Source: Lachnospiraceae bacterium
GTDB taxonomy: Bacteria > Bacillota > Clostridia > Lachnospirales > Lachnospiraceae
Assembly: GCA_024403615.1 (NCBI GenBank)
Contig: JAKSRM010000015.1
Span: forward strand, 1 to 35,524
Reading direction: 5' to 3'
Length of the DNA stretch: 35,524 nt
A program made the position numbers and the translations under genes. How positions within the stretch are numbered: position 1 is the first letter of the stretch; the number at the start of each line of letters is the position of its first letter. Under the pieces are notes generated by a model. The model was not told where the DNA came from. It did not search any database and was given only the letters and a program-made list of their open reading frames with translations. Below, piece after piece: positions 22,828 to 31,524 of the stretch.

Positions 22828-23802
22828 GTGGCAAGAAAATATGTTACGTTAGCAGAAGTTGCAGAAAAATTAGGCTATACCAACCTGACTCCAACCGTGG
22901 ATTTGACCAAGGTGAAGGTTTACCACAGAAGTATTAACCGTCCGGCCTTCCAGCTGGCAGGCTTCTATGACTATTTCGACACCAAGAGAATCCAGGTAGT
23001 CGGTAGAGCGGAAAACGAGTATCTGAAGACCTTGACTTTTGAAGAGAGAGTCGAGCGTGTGGAGAAAATGTTTTCCTATAAATTCCCGGGCATTATTCTG
23101 GCTCGTGGCATTCAGCCGCCTCCGGAGATTTTAAATATTGCTTTGAAATATGATATTCCAGTGCTTTCCACGGATCATTCTACGGCCTTGGTCATCGTAG
23201 AAATCATTCGTTGGATTAACGAGCAGCTGGCAGAAACCACCTCCCTTCATGGCGTTTTAGTCGATGTATTCGGTGAAGGAATTTTAATTACTGGTGCTTC
23301 CGGTATCGGTAAATCCGAGACCGCCATCGAGCTGGTTAAGAGAGGCCATCGTCTGGTTGCAGACGACGTTATCGAAGTATTGAAAATCGGCGAAGACTTA
23401 CTGATGGGTAAAGCTCCGGAGCTGACCCGTCACTTAGTAGAGCTTCGAGGCATTGGTGTTGTCGATATTAAATCCCTTTACGGCGTAGAATCCGTTATGG
23501 AATTCTCCCCAATCAACATGATCATCAACTTGGAAGAGTGGGATGGACAAAGCAATTACGACCGTCTGGGCCTGAACGAGGACTATACAGACATTTTAGG
23601 TGTTAAGGTAGTGAGCCATACCATTCCAATCCGTCCAGGACGGAATCTGGCCATCATTATTGAAACCGCCGCTGTAAATAACCGTCAGAAGAACATGGGA
23701 TACAATGCAGCTCAGGCTCTCTGCGACCGAGTTTCCGAAGAAATCCATAAACATAAAGAGGACTTAGAAAACGGCGTAGAGCAGGACGAAGAGGAAGAAT
23801 AA
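22828..23802 (+). CDS. hprK: HPr kinase/phosphorylase
   Basis: Phosphorylates and dephosphorylates Ser46 of HPr and Crh, the switch of carbon catabolite control in Gram-positives. The protein has 324 residues from GTG 22828, which has GAGG 8 bases upstream; GTG 22819 is an alternative adding three residues. Signatures: HGVLVDVFG near 141-149, Walker A GASGIGKS at 156-163, LVADDVIEV and the family signature VELRGIGVVDIKSLYG at about 204-219. The C-terminus is acidic. The HPr-like substrate is encoded in the same run 1.7 kb downstream. Confidence 0.96.
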   Translation: MARKYVTLAEVAEKLGYTNLTPTVDLTKVKVYHRSINRPAFQLAGFYDYFDTKRIQVVGRAENEYLKTLTFEERVERVEKMFSYKFPGIILARGIQPPPEILNIALKYDIPVLSTDHSTALVIVEIIRWINEQLAETTSLHGVLVDVFGEGILITGASGIGKSETAIELVKRGHRLVADDVIEVLKIGEDLLMGKAPELTRHLVELRGIGVVDIKSLYGVESVMEFSPINMIINLEEWDGQSNYDRLGLNEDYTDILGVKVVSHTIPIRPGRNLAIIIETAAVNNRQKNMGYNAAQALCDRVSEEIHKHKEDLENGVEQDEEEE

Positions 23803-23808
23803 TCATTC

Positions 23809-24717
23809 ATGAAGAAATTAACCGACGAGAAAATCGAACTCATAAAGAAAACCATTGGTGCAGGAAACGTAATGGAAGAGGAGCCGATGAAGCTTCATAC
23901 TTCTATGGAAGTTGGCGGTCCGGCAGCTTACTTTTTCACACCGGAAACGGAAGAAGATTTAGCTTTTGTAGTGAAGACCTTGACCGCGGAGAACTATCCG
24001 TTTTATCTGAAAGGAAACGGTTCCAATATTATCGTGAAGGACGAAGGCTACGACGGAGCCATCGTAGAAACCAGAAAGTTACGGAACGTGACCATCGACG
24101 GAACTACCGTTACGGCTCAGGCAGGCATTCTCTTAAAAGACCTGTCGGATATGATTTTAGCAGCTTCTCTGACCGGCTTTGAATTCGCTTCCGGCATTCC
24201 GGGAAGCTTAGGCGGAGCGGTTTGTATGGATGCGGGCGCTTACGACGGAGAGATGCGGGACATTATCAAAACCGTTAAGCTTCTGGATAAAGAAGGCAAC
24301 ATCGTAGAGAAAACCAACGAAGAGATGGACTTTGCTTACCGTCACAGCTGCTGCTCCGATGGCAGCTATATCGTGCTTTCTGCTGTACTGGAACTGAAGG
24401 AAGGAAATTACGACGAAATTAGGGCGAAAATCGACGACCTGACAGCCAAGAGAGAAGAGAAACAGCCTTTGGAATATCCAAGCTGTGGCTCTACCTTTAA
24501 GAGACCGGAAGGTTATTTTGCAGGCAAGCTGATTACCGACGCTGGCCTGAAAGGCTATCAGTTAGGAGGTGCTCAGGTTTCCGACAAACATGCTGGTTTC
24601 GTTATTAATAAAGACCATGCCACGGCAACGGAAATTTTGGATTTGATTGCTCATGTCCAGGAAGAAGTAGAAAAGCAGTTTGGTGTTAAACTGGAATGTG
24701 AGGTAAAGGTTCTTTAA
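23809..24717 (+). CDS. murB: UDP-N-acetylenolpyruvoylglucosamine reductase
   Basis: Reduces the enolpyruvyl group to give UDP-N-acetylmuramate, the second committed step of peptidoglycan synthesis, using FAD and NADPH. The 302-residue length is that of type II MurB. Visible are HTSMEVGGPAAYFF, the FAD loop LKGNGSNIIVKDEG, ASGIPGSLGGAVCMDAGAYD, the catalytic serine motif SCGSTFKRP, and the LGGAQVSDKHAGFVIN stretch. It starts six bases after hprK, with GAGGAAG in the 3' end of hprK serving as ribosome binding site, and overlaps whiA by one base (TAATG). Co-transcription with hprK and whiA is expected. Confidence 0.96.
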   Translation: MKKLTDEKIELIKKTIGAGNVMEEEPMKLHTSMEVGGPAAYFFTPETEEDLAFVVKTLTAENYPFYLKGNGSNIIVKDEGYDGAIVETRKLRNVTIDGTTVTAQAGILLKDLSDMILAASLTGFEFASGIPGSLGGAVCMDAGAYDGEMRDIIKTVKLLDKEGNIVEKTNEEMDFAYRHSCCSDGSYIVLSAVLELKEGNYDEIRAKIDDLTAKREEKQPLEYPSCGSTFKRPEGYFAGKLITDAGLKGYQLGGAQVSDKHAGFVINKDHATATEILDLIAHVQEEVEKQFGVKLECEVKVL

Positions 24718-25511
24718 TGTCATTTTCATCGGAAGTAAAAGAAGAACTGATCAAGCATTACACGAAAAAAGGTGATGCTCAGAAGGCAGAACTGGCAGCG
24801 CTGATTCTCTTGGACGAGAAAAATGTGGAGAAGGATTTCGAGCGCGGGGTGTTTATTTATAACTTTACATCCCTCCGGAAAACCTTTAATATTAACTTAG
24901 ATTTTGAGGCTTTGGAAAACCTTGCCAAGCTTACCAAACAGCCGGAATGCAAGCGCTCTTTTTTACGTGGAGCCTTCATCGCGCGGGGCAGCATTAACGA
25001 TCCGGAGAAGGGCTATCACATGGAAATCGCCTGTGATGACCGAGGCGGAGCCGTATTCCTGCAAGGGCTGTTAGCGGACTTTGACCTGAATCCGAAAATC
25101 ACCGTTCGACGGGACAAGTTCATCCTCTACTTAAAAGAAGGAACGGACATTTCTGACGCCTTGAACATTATCGAAGCGCCTTTGGCCATGATGAACTTCG
25201 AGAACGCCCGAATCGTCCGGGAAATGCGAGGCAGCGTGAACCGTCAGGTAAACTGCGAAACGGCCAACATTAACAAGACAATCACTGCTTCTATGAGGCA
25301 GATTGAAGATATAAAATTAATCGATAAAATTATCGGCATTGAAAAATTAGATGATCATTTGAAGGCCATTGCGAAGGCCAGATTAGAACATCAGGACATG
25401 CCTCTGGCGGAGCTGGGAGAAACCCTTACGCCGCCGGTTGGAAAATCCGGAGTAAACCATAGGCTCAGAAAGATCAGCCAGATTGCAGAGAAGTTGAGAG
25501 CGGCTGACTAA
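24717..25511 (+). CDS. whiA: WhiA-family DNA-binding protein, short N-terminal domain
   Basis: WhiA combines a LAGLIDADG-homing-endonuclease-like region without nuclease activity and a C-terminal helix-turn-helix; in Bacillus it influences cell division and chromosome segregation, in Streptomyces it drives sporulation. Seen here: SFSSEVKEELIKHY at the start, CKRSFLRGAFIARGSINDP and a following YHMEI in the second LAGLIDADG-like half, then ANINKTITASMRQIEDI and the highly conserved PPVGKSGVNHRLRKI. At 264 residues it is roughly 50 short of the usual 300-330; the missing part falls in the first LAGLIDADG-like half (residues about 25-80). The conserved start and end argue against a frameshift. 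Confidence 0.93.
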   Translation: MSFSSEVKEELIKHYTKKGDAQKAELAALILLDEKNVEKDFERGVFIYNFTSLRKTFNINLDFEALENLAKLTKQPECKRSFLRGAFIARGSINDPEKGYHMEIACDDRGGAVFLQGLLADFDLNPKITVRRDKFILYLKEGTDISDALNIIEAPLAMMNFENARIVREMRGSVNRQVNCETANINKTITASMRQIEDIKLIDKIIGIEKLDDHLKAIAKARLEHQDMPLAELGETLTPPVGKSGVNHRLRKISQIAEKLRAAD

Positions 25512-25521
25512 GGAGGTCCAT

Positions 25522-25779
25522 ATGATAAAAAAAGAAATCACTATTGAATTAGCAAAGGGTTTGGAAGCAAGACCGGTAGCTGTTTTTGTACAGACCGCAA
25601 GCCAGTACGAAAGCCAGATTATCGTTGAGTACAGAGAAAAACGAGTTAATGCAAAGAGCATTATGGGTATGATGAGTTTAGGAATTGCCCAGGGCGAAAA
25701 AGTTGTTGTGGCAGCAGATGGCCCGGATGAAGCAGAGGCAATTGCAGGCGTTCAGAAATACCTTACTTCGAGGGAGTAA
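25522..25779 (+). CDS. HPr paralogue of the Crh type (Glu at position 15)
   Basis: An 85-residue HPr-fold protein. The phosphotransferase histidine, position 15 in HPr (G-L-H-A-R-P), is replaced by Glu here (KGLEARPVAVFV), so it cannot pass phosphate in the sugar PTS. The regulatory serine is kept exactly at residue 46 (VNAKSIMGMMSLG). This combination is that of Crh of Bacillus, which has Gln at 15 and, once HprK phosphorylates Ser46, acts as CcpA corepressor. Bacillus crh also lies directly after whiA. AGGAGG is 6 bases before the start, and the gene follows whiA after ten bases and precedes dnaE by two. Not naming it crh outright is caution; the logic is the same. Confidence 0.9.
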   Translation: MIKKEITIELAKGLEARPVAVFVQTASQYESQIIVEYREKRVNAKSIMGMMSLGIAQGEKVVVAADGPDEAEAIAGVQKYLTSRE

Positions 25780-25781
25780 CA

Positions 25782-28700
25782 ATGCCATTCACACATCTCC
25801 ATGTTCATACGGAATACAGTCTTTTGGACGGTTCTGGAAAGATAAAAGAAATGGTTAACCAGGCAAAAGCATTAGGCTGCGACAGTCTGGCTATTACTGA
25901 CCATGGAGTAATGTATGGTGTTATCGATTTTTACAGAGCAGCGAAGGAAGCGGGAATTAAACCGATCATTGGCTGCGAAATATATGTGACTTCCGGTTCC
26001 AGATTTGACCGGGAGGTTGGCCAAGGTGATGATCGTTATTATCACCTTGTTTTATTGGCAGAAAATAACACAGGTTATAACAACCTGATGAAAATCGTTT
26101 CTCACGGTTTCACCGAAGGCTTCTACTACAAGCCGAGAGTAGACTATGAGATTCTGGAAAAATATCATGAAGGTATTATCGCTAGCAGCGCTTGCTTAGC
26201 AGGAATTATTCCAAAGCTGTTGATGCGTGGCCATTATAAAGAGGCGGTAGACGAAGCCCTCCGTTTGGAGCGTCTCTTCGGACGAGGCAACTTCTTCTTA
26301 GAGCTTCAGGACCATGGCATGCCAGAGCAGAAAATGGTTAATTCCCAGCTGCTGCGCATCAGCGAGGAGCAAGGCATTCCGCTGATTGCCACCAACGATG
26401 TTCATTATACGTTTGATACTGACGCAGAGGCTCATGACATTCTTCTCTGCATCCAGACCGGTAAAAAAATAGACGATAAAGACCGCATGCGTTATGAAGG
26501 CGGCCAATATTATTTGAAGTCTCCGGAAGAAATGACGGCTTTGTTCGCATACTCTCCGGAAGCCATTCAGAACACAGAAATCATTGCGAAACGATGCAAC
26601 GTAGAAATTGAATTCGGCGTCCAGAAACTGCCGAAGTACGATGTGCCGGCACCTTACACCGCAGAAAGTTATTTGGAATACTTGTGTGAAAAAGGCATCC
26701 GGGAGCGGTATGAAAATTACCAGGACTACGAGGAACGTCTTCACTACGAGCTGGACACCATCAAACACATGGGCTACGTGGATTATTTCCTCATCGTTTG
26801 GGATTTCATTAATTATGCAAAACAGCACGGGATCATGGTAGGCCCGGGACGAGGCAGCGCTGCAGGAAGTATCGTTGCGTACTGTCTGGCCATTACCGAT
26901 ATTGACCCGATTAAATATAGTCTGATTTTCGAGCGGTTCCTGAATCCGGAACGTGTATCCATGCCGGATATCGACGTAGACTTCTGCTTCGAACGAAGAG
27001 GGGAAGTTATTGATTACGTTACGGAAAAATATGGCAAAGACAAGGTGGTTCAGATTGTAACTTTCGGAACTATGGCAGCGCGCAACGTTATTCGTGACGT
27101 AGGCCGTGTTCTGAACATGCCTTATGGCGTGGTGGACCAGATTGCGAAAATGATTCCGGCGGAACTGAATATTACCATCGATAAGGCCATGGGCAAGAAC
27201 GAAGAGTTCCGGAAGGCTTACGAAAGCGACGGCCAGATTAAGTATCTGATCGATATGGCTCGTCGTCTGGAAGGTTTGCCTCGGCATTCTTCTATGCATG
27301 CGGCCGGCGTCGTTATTTCCCGGGAGCCGATTATGGAATATGTTCCGTTGTCCAGAGGCTCTGACGGCTCTATCGTCACCCAGTACGTTATGACTACCTT
27401 AGAGGAACTGGGCCTTCTGAAGATGGACTTCTTAGGCTTACGAACTCTGACCGTAATTCAGAACGCTCTGGTTATGGCCCAGAAAAACATCGGCCTTTCC
27501 ATCGACTTAAATTTAATTGATTACAACGATAAAAACGTTTTAGATATGATTGGTGCAGCGAAGACGGAAGGTGTGTTCCAGTTAGAAAGCGCGGGCATGA
27601 AGAACTTCATGCGAGAGCTTCGTCCGCAGAGTCTGGAAGACATTATCGCCGGTATCGCTTTGTATCGTCCGGGCCCGATGGACTTTATTCCAAAGTACAT
27701 CGCCGGAAAGAATGCCAACGGAGAAGTTAGCTACGATTGTCCGCAGCTGATTCCGATTTTGGAGCCGACCTATGGTTGTATTGTTTACCAGGAGCAGGTT
27801 ATGCAGATTGTACGTGACCTGGCTGGGTATTCTTTAGGTGGAGCGGACGTGCTCCGTCGTGCTATGTCCAAGAAAAAAGATTATGTGATGCAGGCCGAGC
27901 GGAAGCGCTTCGTTTATGGTGATCCGGAAACCAACGTGCCTGGCTGCGTAAATAATGGCATCAGCGAAGCCGTTGCCAACAAGATTTACGACGACATGAT
28001 CGACTTCGCAAAATATGCGTTTAACAAGAGTCATGCGGCTGCTTACGCCATCGTAGCTTATCAGACGGCGTACTTGAAATTCTACTTCCCAGTAGAGTTT
28101 ATGGCGGCGCTCATGACTTCCGTTATGGATAAAATTACGAAACTGGCAGAATATATTCAGGAATGTAAGGGTCTCGGCATCGAGCTCCTTCCTCCGGATA
28201 TTAACGAGGCGGAAAGCGGTTTCGCAGCCCGTGGTAAGAACATCCGCTATGGTCTTTCTGCTATTAAAGGCGTCGGCCGAAACGTCATCGATGACATCGT
28301 CAACGAGAGAAACCAGTTCGGACCTTACGCAGACATTTATGATTTCTGTCAGCGTCTGGCCAACAAGGACGTGAACAAGAGAGCCGTTGAGAATTTCATT
28401 AAAGCGGGAGCTTTCGATTCCTTCGGAATGACAAGAAAACAGTTGATCCATATTTATATGGACGTTATGGATAAAGTTGCCAACGATAAGAAGAGCGACA
28501 TCAGCGGCCAGTTGAGCCTGTTCGATATTGCGAATGAAGAGCAAAAGAGCAGCTTCATGATTCGGGTGCCGGATGTAGGCGAGTTCGAGCAATCCGTTCT
28601 GTTAGAATTCGAAAAGGAAGTTTTAGGCGTTTATATCAGCGGTCATCCGTTGAACGAATATCGGGCGGTGATGGAAAAGAACGCCAATGCCCGTTCCATC

Positions 28701-29240
28701 GATTTCCTGGTAGATGAAGAAGGCAAGGTTGCAGTGACGGACCAGTCCATGGCCACCGTAGGCGGCATCATTTCTGCTATCACTAGAAAGTCCGCCAAGA
28801 ACGGCCAGCCGATGGCTTTCCTGACTTTAGAGGATCTTTACGGCAGCATGGAAATCATCGTCTTCCCGAGAGATTACGCTAACAATCGTGCCTTAATTGA
28901 AGAAGGCAACAAGGTGCTGATTAAGGGACGAGTTACGGTAGATGCGGATGCTGATGGAAAACTGATTGCCAGCCAGATTATTGATATGAATAATTTGGGC
29001 CGGGAGCTTTGGATCCAGTTTGCGGACATGGAAGCTTACCAGCAGCATGCGAAATATATTAACGGCCTCAGCGCTGTAGATGAATTACGAGGCGACACGC
29101 CGATTAAGATTTATCTGCGAAAAGAAAAGAAATTGAAAGTGATGCCGGATAATTATTCTCTGAACCTGAACGATGAGTTCCTGACCGTATTAAAGAACCG
29201 ATTCGGCAGCGAGAATGTAAAAGTTACGGTGAAAAAATAA
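25782..29240 (+). CDS. dnaE: DNA polymerase III alpha subunit, DnaE type
   Basis: Replicative polymerase subunit. The 1152-residue protein has the normal layout: PHP domain at residues 1-210 (HLHVHTEYSLLDG, LAITDHGVMYG, ATNDVHYT), polymerase palm with GPGRGSAAGSIVAY and the catalytic PDIDVDF, then FGTMAARNVIRDVGRV, RHSSMHAAGVVIS, LYRPGPMDFIPKYI and YAFNKSHAAAYA, a helix-hairpin-helix region (YGLSAIKGVG), and an OB fold near the C-terminus (VGGIISAITRKSAKNGQ). Metal-binding PHP residues look largely retained. GAGGGAG lies about 5 bases before the ATG. Long minus-strand frames inside it are shadows. It directly follows the HPr-like gene and likely shares its transcript. Confidence 0.97.
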   Translation: MPFTHLHVHTEYSLLDGSGKIKEMVNQAKALGCDSLAITDHGVMYGVIDFYRAAKEAGIKPIIGCEIYVTSGSRFDREVGQGDDRYYHLVLLAENNTGYNNLMKIVSHGFTEGFYYKPRVDYEILEKYHEGIIASSACLAGIIPKLLMRGHYKEAVDEALRLERLFGRGNFFLELQDHGMPEQKMVNSQLLRISEEQGIPLIATNDVHYTFDTDAEAHDILLCIQTGKKIDDKDRMRYEGGQYYLKSPEEMTALFAYSPEAIQNTEIIAKRCNVEIEFGVQKLPKYDVPAPYTAESYLEYLCEKGIRERYENYQDYEERLHYELDTIKHMGYVDYFLIVWDFINYAKQHGIMVGPGRGSAAGSIVAYCLAITDIDPIKYSLIFERFLNPERVSMPDIDVDFCFERRGEVIDYVTEKYGKDKVVQIVTFGTMAARNVIRDVGRVLNMPYGVVDQIAKMIPAELNITIDKAMGKNEEFRKAYESDGQIKYLIDMARRLEGLPRHSSMHAAGVVISREPIMEYVPLSRGSDGSIVTQYVMTTLEELGLLKMDFLGLRTLTVIQNALVMAQKNIGLSIDLNLIDYNDKNVLDMIGAAKTEGVFQLESAGMKNFMRELRPQSLEDIIAGIALYRPGPMDFIPKYIAGKNANGEVSYDCPQLIPILEPTYGCIVYQEQVMQIVRDLAGYSLGGADVLRRAMSKKKDYVMQAERKRFVYGDPETNVPGCVNNGISEAVANKIYDDMIDFAKYAFNKSHAAAYAIVAYQTAYLKFYFPVEFMAALMTSVMDKITKLAEYIQECKGLGIELLPPDINEAESGFAARGKNIRYGLSAIKGVGRNVIDDIVNERNQFGPYADIYDFCQRLANKDVNKRAVENFIKAGAFDSFGMTRKQLIHIYMDVMDKVANDKKSDISGQLSLFDIANEEQKSSFMIRVPDVGEFEQSVLLEFEKEVLGVYISGHPLNEYRAVMEKNANARSIDFLVDEEGKVAVTDQSMATVGGIISAITRKSAKNGQPMAFLTLEDLYGSMEIIVFPRDYANNRALIEEGNKVLIKGRVTVDADADGKLIASQIIDMNNLGRELWIQFADMEAYQQHAKYINGLSAVDELRGDTPIKIYLRKEKKLKVMPDNYSLNLNDEFLTVLKNRFGSENVKVTVKK

Positions 29241-29294
29241 GGCGGGGTGCCAGCAGAATTTCGCATCAACATTATAGGCGCCAGAAAAATAAAA

Positions 29295-30047
29295 ATGATC
29301 GTTTCAAAAAGTAACAAACAATTAAAAGATATCAAGAAACTGATGGATTCTGCCAAAGCCCGCAAAGAGCAGAAGCTTTTTGTGGTGGAAGGCTTGCGCA
29401 TGACCCGGGAAGTTCCGGAAACTCTCTTAGAGAAACTCTATTATTCCGAAAGCTTTTTCGCTTCCTATGACAAGGCTTTGGTAAAGGGCGAGGAAGGAAA
29501 GGACTACGAAATCGTCAGCGATGAGATTTTCAAAAGCCTTTCGGACACTGTTACCCCTCAGGGAATTTTAGGAATCGTAAAGCAACCGGAATATCAGTTG
29601 AAAGATGTACTGGGCGGAAAGATTCTGGTATTGGACGATATTCAGGACCCGGGAAATTTAGGAACCATGATCCGAACCAGCGAGGCAGCAGGTGTGACTG
29701 GCGTAATTATGAGCGCCGGCTGTGCGGACATTTTTAATCCGAAAGTCATCCGCTCCACTATGGGAAGTATTTTCCGTGTGCCGTTCTTGAAGGCAGATTT
29801 GCTGAAGGTCCTGGAGGAGCTGAAAAAGGAAGACTATACCGTATACGGAGCCGCTTTGGACGGAGCAGTTTTCTATAATGAAATCCAATACGGCGAAAAG
29901 AGTGCCGTTGTCATTGGAAACGAAGGAAACGGAATTTCTGCCAAAGTGTTGGATGCCGTAGACCAGAAAATTAAAATTCCGATGGCTGGAAAAGTAGAGT
30001 CCTTAAACGCCGCCATCAGCGCCGCTGTTATTTTGTATCAGCTGTAG
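29295..30047 (+). CDS. SpoU/TrmH-family RNA 2'-O-methyltransferase
   Basis: A 250-residue SPOUT methyltransferase that would methylate a ribose in rRNA or tRNA using S-adenosylmethionine; the target is unknown. The N-terminal substrate-binding part begins MIVSKSNKQLKDIKKL, then QKLFVVEGLRM. The three SPOUT motifs are present: DDIQDPGNLGTMIRTSEAAG, VIGNEGNGIS, and IPMAGKVESLNAAISAAVIL, which form the trefoil knot. The start is a choice: ATG 29295 fits the family N-terminus but has no ribosome binding site; GTG 29247, seven bases after dnaE, has AAGG upstream and would add 16 residues. It ends the uvrC-dnaE run and is followed by a terminator. Confidence 0.93.
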   Translation: MIVSKSNKQLKDIKKLMDSAKARKEQKLFVVEGLRMTREVPETLLEKLYYSESFFASYDKALVKGEEGKDYEIVSDEIFKSLSDTVTPQGILGIVKQPEYQLKDVLGGKILVLDDIQDPGNLGTMIRTSEAAGVTGVIMSAGCADIFNPKVIRSTMGSIFRVPFLKADLLKVLEELKKEDYTVYGAALDGAVFYNEIQYGEKSAVVIGNEGNGISAKVLDAVDQKIKIPMAGKVESLNAAISAAVILYQL

Positions 30048-30175
30048 TGAAGCGAATATTTTAAGCGCGATTTGCCGCAATTCGCTAGAACTGCCACTGT
30101 AATTGTTACAAATATTACAAAATTTCCAAAAACCGAAATCTGACGAAAAATTAAATATTAAATAATTGTTAAGTT

Positions 30176-30206
30176 AACCGCGAAAATTTATTTTTCGCGG
30201 TTTTTC
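30176..30206 (+). terminator. Rho-independent terminator ending the uvrC-dnaE-methyltransferase run
   Basis: AACCGCGAAAA (30176-30186), TTTAT loop, TTTTCGCGGTT (30192-30202), then TTTC. It lies 128 bases after the methyltransferase stop. The 30048-30364 gap otherwise holds only this and the promoter region of the hydrolase. Confidence 0.85.
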
Positions 30207-30276
30207 TATATTTAGAGATGAAAAATAAAGGAAAATACTAGATATAGGAGGACGAAAAAAAGTTAAAAAATAGGTG

Positions 30277-30305
30277 TTGACAGCCTTAAATTGTTACATT
30301 ATAAT
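30277..30305 (+). promoter_or_regulatory. Perfect consensus promoter of the cell wall hydrolase gene
   Basis: TTGACA (30277-30282), exactly 17 bases, TATAAT (30300-30305); 59 bases before the start codon. Confidence 0.92.
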
Positions 30306-30314
30306 CCAGAAAAC

Positions 30315-30331
30315 TTAACAATTTTGTAACA
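30315..30331 (-). promoter_or_regulatory. WalR-like dyad just downstream of the hydrolase promoter
   Basis: On the minus strand the sequence reads TGTTAC-AAAAT-TGTTAA, an exact fit to the WalR (YycF) consensus TGTWAH-N5-TGTWAH known from Bacillus. It covers roughly +3 to +20 of the transcript, where binding would repress. A related TTGTTACA lies within the promoter spacer (30291-30298). WalR controls wall hydrolases in Firmicutes; no WalR gene is in the window, so this is inference. Confidence 0.45.
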
Positions 30332-30364
30332 AATGGAAACAATTCTGAAATAAAGAGCTAAAAT

Positions 30365-31102
30365 ATGAAAAAGAAAATTAACAAAAGAGCAATCACCGTC
30401 GGAATACTTACAGCAATCACTGTTTCTTTATTCGCATCTGTTTTAGTAGTATACGGAAAAGATCAGGACCTGAAAGCACAGAAAGCAGCCTTACTGAATG
30501 AGGTATGCTCTCAGTCGGTTGCTCTGGATGATGTTAATAAAGGCGTTCAGAAGACCATTCCAGTTGTTAAGACTTTAGATGCTGTTGATATCGTAGCAGT
30601 GGCAGCAGAAGAAGATTTCGAAGAAGAGTACGAGGAAGAAGAGTACTACGAAGAAGACGAGTACGTAGAGGAAGCTTTCTACGATGACTATACCGAAGCA
30701 ATGTCCAAAGAGTACAACTTAAACCCAGGTGTTTATGGTTTCAGCAGCCGTGATGCTTACGTCCTCGCTTGCATCGTAAGTGCAGAAGCTGGAGACCAGG
30801 ACTATGATTGCCAGTTAGCAGTAGCCAACGTAGTCATCCACAGAGGCTTGAACTTAGGCGGATGCCCAGGCGCCATTGAAGAAGCTGTTTACCAGCCAAG
30901 TCAGTTTGAGCCAGCTTACACCACCATGCAGGACTTCTTAGCTTACGGTCCTCAGGAAGATGCTATCCAGGCTTCCCAGGATGCTTTACAGGGCATCGAC
31001 AACGTTCCAGGTTACGAGCATTTCTGCTACTACACCATCATGGATGGTTATCTGGATTGCGACGGCGGCCAGCAGATTGGCTCCGAATGGTTCTATTATT
31101 AA
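30365..31102 (+). CDS. SleB-like cell wall hydrolase with acidic linker
   Basis: An exported peptidoglycan hydrolase of 245 residues. Residues 7-30 are a signal peptide or membrane anchor (RAITVGILTAITVSLFASVL). An extremely acidic stretch, residues 82-108, rich in E, D and Y, links it to the C-terminal Hydrolase_2 domain (SleB fold, residues about 125-245) with CIVSAEAGDQ carrying the likely catalytic E141, NVVIHRG and AVYQPSQFEP. In spore formers this fold degrades cortex; in vegetative cells related proteins remodel the wall, so it does not by itself prove sporulation. The ribosome binding site is weak (GAGC). It is monocistronic or shares read-through with DUF6145, with a terminator-like hairpin between them. 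Confidence 0.9.
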   Translation: MKKKINKRAITVGILTAITVSLFASVLVVYGKDQDLKAQKAALLNEVCSQSVALDDVNKGVQKTIPVVKTLDAVDIVAVAAEEDFEEEYEEEEYYEEDEYVEEAFYDDYTEAMSKEYNLNPGVYGFSSRDAYVLACIVSAEAGDQDYDCQLAVANVVIHRGLNLGGCPGAIEEAVYQPSQFEPAYTTMQDFLAYGPQEDAIQASQDALQGIDNVPGYEHFCYYTIMDGYLDCDGGQQIGSEWFYY

Positions 31103-31148
31103 AATGGACAACCCGTAATGCATTGAAATATCCGCTTCCCAGCGATAT

Positions 31149-31174
31149 AATAAGTCAGCGAAAGCTGGCTTATT
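31149..31174 (+). terminator. Hairpin after the hydrolase gene
   Basis: AATAAGTCAGC (31149-31159), GAAA loop, GCTGGCTTATT (31164-31174) with one G-T pair, then TTATTA. A moderate terminator that may let some transcription pass into the next gene. Confidence 0.7.
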
Positions 31175-31197
31175 TTATTAAAGCGATTGAGGTAAAC

Positions 31198-31512
31198 ATG
31201 GAAGATAACAAAGTACTCTGCGGAGCGAATTTTTATGAGCAAAAATTCTATATGAATCCGGTTTATGAAGTTCTGCCCCAGAGCGTAAAAGATGAACTGA
31301 AAATTATGTGCGTGCTGTTCGTTCAGGAAGTCAGCGGCATCATTATTTTGGAATTCAATGAGGCAGGCGACCTGAATATCGTAGTCACAGCGAAAGACAG
31401 TGACGCCTACTTTGATGAAATCGGCAGCGAATTGAAAGTCCGCCGGCTCCGCAAGGAAAAGGCCGAACTTTTCTCACAGTTAGAAGAATATTACAAAGCT
31501 ATTAATGAGTAG
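31198..31512 (+). CDS. DUF6145 family protein
   Basis: A 104-residue protein with features of DUF6145, a small clostridial family without known function: it begins MEDNKVLCGANFYEQKFYMN, continues LPQSVKDELKIMCVLFVQEV and SDAYFDEIGSELKVRRL, and ends in a helical segment. No signal peptide. ATG 31198 was chosen because GAGG lies 5 bases before it; the frame is open further upstream but there it overlaps the hydrolase gene. It sits 12 bases before coaX, so it is likely in one operon with coaX and dusB. Confidence 0.8.
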   Translation: MEDNKVLCGANFYEQKFYMNPVYEVLPQSVKDELKIMCVLFVQEVSGIIILEFNEAGDLNIVVTAKDSDAYFDEIGSELKVRRLRKEKAELFSQLEEYYKAINE

Positions 31513-31524
31513 CGGAGGAACCCT

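Noticed and set aside
26298..27299. 333-residue minus-strand frame inside dnaE
   Set aside because: It lies wholly within a fully conserved dnaE and has no motifs; codon structure of dnaE explains its openness. The same holds for 27834-28592.
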